Assembly (NCBI GenBank): GCA_003427395.1
Contig: BFEA01000009.1
Span: 1,998,056-2,024,273 of the forward strand
From: Chara braunii
Taxonomy: Eukaryota; Streptophyta; Charophyceae; Charales; Characeae
Direction: 5' to 3'
Length of the DNA stretch: 26,218 bases
In this document: positions 19,303 to 26,218 of the stretch, one piece after another
How positions within the stretch are numbered: the first letter of the stretch is position 1
Layout: every line of letters begins with the position of its first letter
Notes under the pieces: model-generated
The model's database searches: none
Told to the model about the DNA's origin: nothing
Seen by the model: only the letters and a program-made list of their open reading frames with translations
Program-made: the position numbers and the translations under genes

Positions 19303-21067
19303 CTACTTGACAGCAATGAGATAAGAAAGCACGACCGTAAAAAGAAGAGCACAGAATACGACGAAGTCACGTGCAAGTAGGGGAAAGCGGACTGTTGGCG
19401 TCATGGTCATCAACCCCTCTGCCACTTTCCGCTATGCCTCCTCGTACCCCCCCGAGTGCCGGATGTCGACCTCCCCTTCCCTCATGTGGATGACGATGTC
19501 TGCCCAGAAGAAAGTCTTGAAGCATGCGTCGGTGAGGGGCGTGGGGGCTCATCCTCATTGTCGTCATCGTCATCGTCGTCGCCACTCTCACTCTCCTCCT
19601 CCTCACCCTCCTCCTCACCCTCATAGTCCTCATCATCCTCCCACACTGCCGGTGTCGTCTCAGGGTCATCCTCCTCGATGGTGACATGGTCGCCTCCCTT
19701 CCTCAACACAACAACCCTTGCACTAGCGTGTGCGATCATCTGCTGACGGCGGGATCCACGAGGCATCCCCAACCCCTCCGCCCCCGAAGACTCTCCAAGT
19801 GCAGCGCCTCCCTGTGCAGGCACGGGGCGTGGACGAGGCACTCCACGCTTGCGTGGAGTCTGCTCATGCACAACACGCGTCGCTGCTCTCAAAGCGTGGT
19901 CCAAGGTCGAGGTGGACTCTCCTCCACCTCGACCTCGTTGAGGCTCACAACCGGTTGTTGCAACCTCCCTCGCTGCGGTCGTCCTGCCGCCGCAGTGACC
20001 CAACCCCGGCTGAAGGCGAGAAGTGTACTCAGTGACACTGCGGGTGGAATACAAATTTATGTCTGTCCTCCCGTACAACGTTGTGTCGCCCACATCTCGC
20101 CCAACAACTGTCGTGTCATGAACCCTCGATCTCCCAGGGCGTGTGGAAGGAGAGCCTCGAGCAGTGGGCGACGACGATGGATCACCCTCACGTGGTCGAG
20201 GAGGAGGGGGTGGCATGTCTCCTGTACCTGGCCGTCTCTCTTGCACGCCCCCCGAAACCCCTGGAACATCTGCCCTGCTCGACCCTCCGCTGGAGGTAGA
20301 CCCGGACCACACCGGTGACGCAGGGCCCCATGGAACCGAAGGAATCCTCTGCCATTTCGGCTGCTCGAGTTTCGGGTTAAATACCCGGTGGTCCAGTCGG
20401 GTCACATCGCGCACAACGGCCGCTGCCAACTCCTCGACATCCAATGGATGATCGACCTCCTACGGAGCCGGTCGTCGAGGACGTGGACGCACAACCATCG
20501 GCTTGGACCCCAATCCTTGATGATAATAGGTGGCACATAATGCATTGCCACCTCAGTCGGCTGTGATTGTCGGGCCTCGACCACGTGCAGGCTCGAGAAC
20601 GGGACGACTGGACCCGTCTGTGTTTCCTGAGCTACCGTCGGCGCATCTCCAGGCCCCTCACATCGCCCCTCTCCACCCTCCATAGCCTCATCCACTAGCT
20701 CTGGCCCACCCTCCATACCCTCCTCCGCCTCTGCTGCCACGACCTCCATAGCGTCTTCCCCCACCATTGCCCCACCGTGCCCACCATCTCTCCGTCTCTC
20801 GACGCCTGCGCTCCTCCAAGGCTCGTGCAAACGCCTGAGCACGCGGGTCGCTGGATGCCATCGACCGAGCCCTCTCTCGCTCCATGATGTCGCGTGCTGC
20901 ATCTGGAGACTTTGGCGTCGACCTGTCTCTTGGGGTCTGCGTCCCCGTCTCGCCTGGCGCATCGTCCCTCATGGCGCCCGATTTGTCGATGCTGCCCCGC
21001 CACAACTAGGGGGAAGGCCCGTCGACATGTCAAAGTCAAAGTGGGTCCCCATTTTCGAATCCGACAT
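19303..21067 (-). pseudogene. Decayed gene of unknown family: Arg-rich, Pro-rich and acidic segments plus hydrophobic tail
   Basis: Read on the minus strand, consecutive segments follow one another in shifting frames. From 21067: MSDSKMGTHFDFDMSTGLPP. About 20972-20768: MRDDAPGETGTQTPRD, later RALEERRRRETERWWARWG. About 20767-20508: acidic, containing MHYVPPIIIKDWG. About 20505-19540: the longest frame, with VRPRPRRPAP, a TAG at 20460-20462, LDVEELAAAVVRDVTRLDHR, a proline/arginine-rich part and an acidic DDDDDDDNEDE stretch. About 19540-19303: FKTFFWADIVIHMREGEVDI, a TAG at 19432-19434, and a C-terminal FVVFCALLFTVVLSYLIAV, then a final TAG at 19303-19305. At least four frame changes and two internal stops make an intact product unlikely. 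I do not recognise the family; it could be a transposon-associated ORF or a host gene family. Confidence 0.5.
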
Positions 21068-21239
21068 CCCTAACCCCCTCGCCACACCTGGGTGATACCC
21101 ACCACGACCGGATCGAGCTCCTCCGTGATAAACTGCTGAGAGATGGTTAATGGAAGGCCCAAAATTCGAGGGTTTTCGCCGAATCACCACAAACAATGTC
21201 CTGAAACATTTCGCGAACAAACAATGCAGGAGCATAATA

Positions 21240-21525
21240 GAAACATCAAAAAATCAAACAAGCAAAAAAAAATGAATAAAAAAATCTCAAAAACACTATA
21301 AAACCCTATTTGGAGTAGCTTTCGGAGTTCGCCAAATGATTCTCCGAATTCGGTGTTTTTGCCAACTTTTTTGTTACTGGTTCAAATACGTTGAAACTGA
21401 ATACAGATATACCCTAAAGCATATAGATATCACACAAAAAAAGAAACAAGAAAAAAATCAAAGATTCAGAGAAATATGGCAGTTTCGGTGAAAAATTCGC
21501 CGAAAATGACATCACCTATTAACCA
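21240..21525. other. AT-rich spacer with inverted TTCGCCGAA-type motifs
   Basis: The spacer separates the two minus-strand remnants. Related short motifs recur in it and just beside it: TTTTCGCCGAATCACC (about 21174), TTCGGAGTTCGCCAAAT (about 21322), TTCTCCGAATTCGG (about 21340) and ATTCGCCGAAAATG (about 21495). It could be a promoter or subterminal region of the decayed gene at 19303-21067, or transposon subterminal repeats. No function can be assigned. Confidence 0.4.
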
Positions 21526-22053
21526 TTAGTGAAACTGCTGCATGAGGCGCTCCTCGAGGGCCTCACCACCCTCAGCGTCATCCGCACCATCACAGTGCAT
21601 GGCAACATCCGACACCTGTGCCGCTGTTGCTATCTCCTCCTCCGCCGCTGCCACCTCCCCCTCCACTGTTGCTGCTGATGGTACCTCCTCCATCGCTGCT
21701 GCTGCTATCTCCTCCTCCATTGGTGCCACCTCCCCCTCCACTGCTGCTGCTGCTACTACGTCCCCCTCCGCTGCCACCTCCCCTTCCACTGCTGCCACCT
21801 CCCCCTCCACTGGTGCTGCTGATGGTACCCCCTCCTCTTGCAACATCCCCGTGGAAGGTGATCGTAACCTCAGCCGGCGGATCACCTCAGGTCTTTGCAG
21901 AAGTCTGTGCTGAGGTAAGGAGGATGCCCACTCCTCTGTGTCCACCGCTGCCGTGGCCAACTCATGTGGCGAGACAGGCGATGGCGGTGCAGAACTCGGA
22001 GCTGGAGGTGGCGGCATGGACGACTCTGGCCTCGTTGGAGCAGGAGTCGTCAT
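21526..22053 (-). pseudogene. Repetitive acidic/alanine-rich tail, likely of the hAT reading
   Basis: An open frame on the minus strand begins Pro/Ser-rich (about residues 1-30). It then contains repeats of the form VEGEVAA, AEEEIA or MEEEIA at about residues 81-146 (21615-21813), and ends EERLMQQFH before a stop. It lies directly downstream of the hAT transposase frame (which stops at 22145) but in another frame. It may be the original C-terminal tail of that protein after a frameshift, or a separate ORF. The low complexity prevents a family call. Confidence 0.35.
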
Positions 22054-22144
22054 CCGCGCCTCTGTCCGGCTCGTGCTTGCATGCGAGCCCCTGACTTAGA
22101 TCACCCGTGGAAGCCACCTCCCCGAAAGGGCCCCAAAAATCCTC

Positions 22145-23365
22145 CTATCCCCCCAGCATCTCTCTATCTGACCGGTCCGCCGCCCATCGTGCGGTGTATG
22201 TCCTCGTCTCCTCGTCCTTGGGATCATCGTGCGTCTCATTGATCTCGCGCGGAATGCGAAGCGCAGAGTCATCTGCTGCCTCGGGTATCGGCTCGACATC
22301 CGAGTCATCCTCCCTGGTGTAGGGACGGAAAATGTAGGCACGTCGACCAAAAACGGCATCAACAGAGGGTTGTGCCGAAGCCCCGATGGGATCGCGCGTA
22401 ATAAGCGCAACCTGCTGGGTAATCTCCTCCTCCGTCATCCCCCTGCGCGTGCCCATGCGCACCGGCTCCACCTCGAGTCGTGCCTGGCAGTCGAGCATGC
22501 CCTCGTCCCACTGCCATGGCAGCACATAATTGCATCCTGCCCCCCGATACTCTATCAACCGCACATTTGCGGTGATCTCAACTAGTTGCACGACCTTCTC
22601 GAAGGGCAACTGGTTGCGCTTCTTCGTATGGATGCCCTCGTGGACTGCCCAGTTCCTCTCCGCTCGAGAGGCGCAGGACCACAAGTGCATCACACGAAGA
22701 GCGTACCGCTGCAACTCAAGCGCACCAGCCCCTAACTTGAACCACCAAGACGCGCACTCGATAGTCTCGGCATCACCGCTGCACTCGAGCACGCCTCTCC
22801 GCCCCGCCCCAATCGCCAAACCTGCCCTGCTGCATGTGGAAGTCCTCAAATTGACGACAAGCAACGATGTAATCCGCACCGTCTAACTCGAAACCCGTCT
22901 GCGTCAGAATGTACTTTTTGGCTTGCCTCACTAGCCAAGCATGGTATTTTGCTACCTCGCCTGAAAAGTATTGAACATGTCGCCTGCGAGGTATCAGTAA
23001 GAACCCAGCGCAGTGAGTCGGCTCAAGCATGTGCTGTGTGCGGGCCTGCACACACCTGATGATCCAGTCAGCAAAGGACTGCCCCAAAGGACCGCATGCG
23101 TCCTTCACACGGTGGACAAAATCCTGTGTCCACTCGATCATGAGCGACATGAATTGACCTCCACGATCCATCCGCCTAAGCAACTGCATGACGGGCTCCA
23201 TGATATGGGCGATGGTGGCCACCCTCTGCCACCAAGGATCCCATCTGATTTGTCGGTGCACCCAACGCGCCATGCTGCACACATTAGCGGACCACGGGAT
23301 GGAAGTGAATGCCCGCGAGTCGTCCCCTCGCATCATGTCCCTGAGCATGTGCAAGAGAAATTTTG
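22145..23365 (-). pseudogene. hAT-family transposase, C-terminal part, frameshifted and 5'-truncated
   Basis: The minus strand encodes the C-terminal portion of a hAT DDE transposase. The first frame (about 23365 to 22795) contains FTSIPWSANVCSMARWVH, HIMEPVMQLLRRMDRGGQF, an RNase-H-like-fold segment ending with a conserved THCAGFLLIP block, and QFEDFHMQQGRFGDW. The second frame (about 22800 to 22145) continues with AETIECASWWFKLGAGALEL and ALRVMHLWSCASRAERNWAV. It then reads HTKKRNQLPFEKVVQLVEIT-type sequence: the hAT C-terminal dimerisation domain (WW, ERNW and KKRN motifs, about 22765-22550). The frames are offset by one base near 22800. The N-terminal half (BED finger and first catalytic residue) is absent because gypsy sequence begins at about 23365. 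Confidence 0.85.
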
Positions 23366-23370
23366 AGCTT

Positions 23371-25775
23371 GTGGTTGTGTATCTTGATGACATTCTGATT
23401 TTCAGCAAGTCCATGGAGGAGCACGTCAAGCATCTTGAGGAGGTCTTGCAAGTCCTCAAAGATGTTCAACTGCACCTCAACTTGGAGAAATCTGAGTTTG
23501 GCAGGGACAGCGTCATGTATCTTGGGCACCGGTTGTCTGCGAGCGGCCTTGAGCCGGAGGCAACCAAGGTTGAGGTCATCCGCAACTGGCCTCAACCGGC
23601 AAATGTACGTGAGCTGCATTCTTTTCTCGGTTTGGCTTCTTACTACTGGAAGTTTGTGCCTAAATTCTCGGTCATTGCTCATCCACTCTGACGCCTGACT
23701 AGTAAAAATGTTGCCTACGCGTGGTGTGAAAAGTGTGAGACTGCGTTCCAAGCCTTGAAAGAGGCGTTGGTGAGCCATCCTGTGCTCCGCATTGCGGATC
23801 CCAACCTCACGTTCGTAGTCACTACGGACGCGAGCCAGTTTGGGATTGGTGCAGTGCTGCAACAAGATGATGGCGATGGCCTGCGTCCGCTTGAATATTA
23901 CAGCAAACGCATGCCCAGCCACAAGGTAGCCACTTCCACATACATGCGAGAGCTCTACGCCTTGTGCGAGGCGCTCACGCATTGGAAGCACTATCTCTTG
24001 GGTCGCCACTTCAAGGTCTACTCAGATCATCAGACCTTGCAGTGGATTAAGACACAAATCGATCTTTCTCCAACGATGACCCTCGCTGGTTGCATGATAT
24101 TGATGTCTTCGACTTTGAATTGAAGCATAAGAAAGGCTGCTATAATCGTGTTGCTGATGCTCTATGACGCCATCCTGAGTATTTGACTTGCCTAGTGGAT
24201 TCGTACGACCTCCACAGGAAACTGAAGGAGGATCTGATCGAACACACCGCCAAGGATCCGGACCTTAGTCCCATCCTTGAGCAACTCAAGACTGCCCCCA
24301 ACAGCCAGCCTGATTTTCATGAATGCGATGGTCTTGTATTCCGCCGGTGCGGGAAATTTGATCGCTTGTGTGTTCCTAACCATGCGCCTCTCCGGACTCA
24401 TTTCTTGGATTTGGCACATGGTCGGAGTGGGCATTTCGGCTTTGAGAAGACTTATGGAAGTCTTCTCCAGCAGTTTTATTGGCCGGGAATGAAGGGATCT
24501 GCTCAGAAATTTATTGCTGAGTGTCAAGTTTGTCAGAGAACCAAGGTCCACAGGCATAAGCCTTATGGCCTGCTGAGACCTCTCCCAATCCCTGATGGCC
24601 CCGGGGAATCGGTCTCTATCGATTTCACGGACATGGGGAAGGTGAGTACGGCAGGGAATTCACAAGTCATGGTCATTGTGGATCGCTTCTCTAAATTTCT
24701 GAATCTGATTCCTCTACCTCCTCATGCACCGACTGAAGTGGTGATCGAAGAGTTTCACCAGCAGTACATTCTGCAGTATGGGCCCTCGAAAACTCTTGTG
24801 AGTGATCGGGACACTAGATTTATCAGCAAGGATTGGAAGGACTTCACTGCCCAGATCTATGACATCAAACTGAACATGACTTCTGGTCGACACCCCGAAG
24901 CCAATGGATTGGCTGAGGAAATCAACCAGACCGGCACCCAGCTGCTGCGCGCATTGATTGTGCCAGATCAGAACACATGGGATAAGGACTTGCATAAAGT
25001 AAAGGGGCTGTACAACAACTCCATCCATTCTGCAACCGGTGTGACACCAAACCAGTTGCAGTATGGATGGCCAATGCGCAATCCCCTCTCCTACCTGTTC
25101 CCAGAACGGTCACCTGGTCTGATGCCCGGCATGCCTGGCTACAATGCCAAGTACGCACGCTTGCTCAAAGCTGTGGCCGCCGCCATGAACAAGCGCCAGC
25201 ATGCCATGATTAAACATGCTAATAAGATGCGCTGAGAAGAGAAATTCAAAGTAGGAAATTATGTCTGGGTCAAAATGTCTGAATTTTTTGATGAAGAGGG
25301 CGTTTCACGGAAGCTTCTTCCACTATACTACGGCCCTTGGCAGATTCTGAAAGTGATTGGGGATGATTTCGGTCCTTCGTATGTGATTNANGTGCCGCCT
25401 CATCTGCNCACGTACCCAGTCTTCCATGCCTCCAAACTGTTTCCGCACATTGATGATGAGACTTTTCCCTTCCGAGACCCTATGATACCTCGCCCTATCG
25501 ATGGTGGCCATGAGATCGACAGAATCGTTTCTCACGAAGGGAGAGGGAGCAACAAACAATATAAAGTTCACTTCCTCTATCACCCGTTGAATGATTTTTT
25601 CTGGATCGATCGGAAAGAGCTGGTGAAGAGTGCGCCATGTGTTGTGAAAGCATATGAACGACAGATTGTTGATGGACAGACCGCCAAGTTTGCTGCAAAA
25701 CTCACTCCGTTCGGTCTCACTAACACTCTCCTTTTGATCTATGCCTACGACGCCTTTTGTACCAACTCTGATTGA
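23371..25775 (+). pseudogene. pol: Ty3/gypsy chromovirus-type polyprotein, 5'-truncated and inactivated
   Basis: The sequence starts inside reverse transcriptase at VVVYLDD (23371-23391; catalytic YLDD). It continues with the RT C-terminal part, RNase H (Asp in TTDAS at 23827, Glu in YMREL at 23950, Asp in VYSDH at 24025), and integrase. Integrase has an H-x4-H and C-x2-C zinc finger (AHGRSGH and CQVC, about 24417-24536), catalytic Asp in SIDFTD (24621), Asp in VSDRD (24804) and Glu in GLAEE (24915). A GPW segment (YYGPWQIL) follows, then a chromodomain at about 25512-25664 (EIDRIVSHEG, FFWIDRKEL). The frame is broken by TGA at 23689-23691, a one-base shift at about 24060-24075, TGA at 24165-24167 and TGA at 25233-25235. 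Gag, protease and the RT N-terminus are missing. The chromodomain places it among chromoviruses; a clade within them cannot be assigned. Confidence 0.95.
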
Positions 25776-25802
25776 GCTACTCGCTTGAAGGGACCTCGCT
25801 CC

Positions 25803-25816
25803 GGAGAGGGGAGTAA
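25803..25816 (+). other. Polypurine tract before the 3' LTR
   Basis: GGAGAGGGGA at 25803-25812 followed by GTAA lies immediately before TGTAATGACC, the LTR start. It fits the primer for plus-strand DNA synthesis of an LTR retrotransposon. It ties the polyprotein to the LTR family seen as solo copies at 37 and 4845. Confidence 0.8.
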
Positions 25817-26218
25817 TGTAATGACCCGCCAAAAACACAGACTGAGAACACTGCCGATTTCTGGGATTTGTCACTAGAATGGATGCCTTGTTGTGATTCC
25901 CNCATTCTGNTGTGGTTCCAAGTCTGTGTGTGTGCGTGCCTGCTGGTTGCATGCCTGTCTGAGTGCTTGCTGGTTGTGTGTGTGTGCGTGCATGCCTGTC
26001 TGAGTGCTTGCCGGTGGGGTATGTGTGTGTTTGACCCGCAAGGGTACTTGTTGGTTGCAAGGCCCACCGGGCCGGTACTTACGTGTGGCCGTGACTCTGG
26101 AGGGTTGCAGGGGGGTAAAACACGCCGGTAGCGGGAGGTAGGCCCACGACACTTAGAGCAGCTGGGGAAAACACTCAAGTAGCAGGTAGGCCGAGCAGAA
26201 GAAGACAAAAAGTTGGCA
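25817..26218 (+). mobile_element. 3' LTR of the Ty3/gypsy element (partial, cut by window end)
   Basis: The LTR begins TGTAATGACC and aligns with the first 400 or so bases of solo LTRs A and B. Shared landmarks include ACACAGACTGAGAACA, TGCTGAGATTCC or similar, AAGTCTGTGTGTGTGCGTGC, CGCAAGGGTACTTG and ACACTCAAGTAGCAGGTAGG. It carries a local duplication of ATGCCTGTCTGAGTGCTTGC (25951 and 25992). By comparison with copies A and B, about 0.9 to 1.1 kb more should lie beyond the window. Confidence 0.9.

Noticed and set aside
19686-20318. + strand open frames opposite the minus-strand decayed gene
   Set aside because: They are antisense shadows in GC-rich sequence. The minus strand shows the coherent succession of segments.
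23284-24009. 241-codon minus-strand open frame
   Set aside because: It is antisense to reverse transcriptase and RNase H, whose motifs are clear on the + strand.
23689-25235. TGA recoding (alternative genetic code or readthrough) in the polyprotein
   Set aside because: A frameshift is also present, and the stops fall at different conserved residues. Mutational decay explains all of it; neighbouring remnants show TAG and TAA stops too.
37-26218. One giant LTR element from copy A (37) to the 3' LTR (25817) that captured pyrophosphatase exons
   Set aside because: No primer-binding site follows copy A, gag and protease are absent, and many unrelated repeats lie between. The polyprotein is truncated at a junction with a hAT remnant. 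Two independent insertions are simpler.
1-26218. CRISPR array, bacterial operon or riboswitch
   Set aside because: The repeats are irregular, diverged or in alternating orientation, with no regular spacers. The exon-intron structure and plant-type transposons show a eukaryotic nuclear context.
1-26218. tRNA or rRNA genes
   Set aside because: TTC-containing T-loop-like phrases were considered (for example near 7790, 6925 and 21372), but none had a matching acceptor stem or anticodon arm that I could find.

Overview
The window looks like nuclear DNA of a green-lineage (streptophyte) eukaryote with a repeat-rich genome. Three things point there: intron-split exons of a plant-type, type II proton-pumping pyrophosphatase, a chromodomain Ty3/gypsy retrotransposon, and a plant-like hAT transposase. 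A charophyte such as Chara is my best guess, but that is an inference and I could not test it. Scattered single Ns and very long homopolymers indicate a draft assembly.

Layout. 1-6178: two neighbouring exons (1953-2273 and 3939-4050) of a membrane H+-pyrophosphatase, flanked by two solo LTRs of one family, one forward (37-1517) and one inverted (4845-6178). No further exon of the gene was found downstream. 6183-11430: no recognisable gene; about 7390-8460 has the hairpin-rich, non-repetitive look of plant mitochondrial DNA. 11440-13645: discontinuous coding-like stretches on the + strand with stops and frame changes, probably a decayed or intron-containing gene of unknown family. 14023-14774: a compound of (AG)n/(CT)n tracts with nested foldback repeats. 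15717-16622: a roughly 0.4 kb direct duplication. 17530-18258: alternating-orientation repeats and an (AG)36 tract. 18577-18693: an extreme poly-C tract, followed by a long hairpin.

19303-21067 (minus): a decayed gene of unknown family, with arginine-rich N-terminal, proline-rich and acidic segments and a hydrophobic C-terminal tail. 21526-23365 (minus): the C-terminal part of a hAT transposase with a repetitive acidic tail. At about 23365 this sequence stops and the + strand becomes a Ty3/gypsy polyprotein starting just before the reverse transcriptase YLDD motif. It continues through RNase H, integrase and chromodomain to 25775, then a polypurine tract and the first 402 bases of the 3' LTR, which is cut by the window end. 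That LTR belongs to the same family as the two solo LTRs.

Apart from the pyrophosphatase exons, nearly everything coding here is transposon-derived or decayed. The polyprotein has three in-frame TGA codons and one frameshift, the hAT has a frameshift, and the minus-strand unknown has several of each. I see no intact operon-like or defence-like system. The most original items are the unknown decayed gene families at 19303-21067 and 11440-13645, the foldback/microsatellite compound, and the inverted solo LTR pair around the pyrophosphatase exons.
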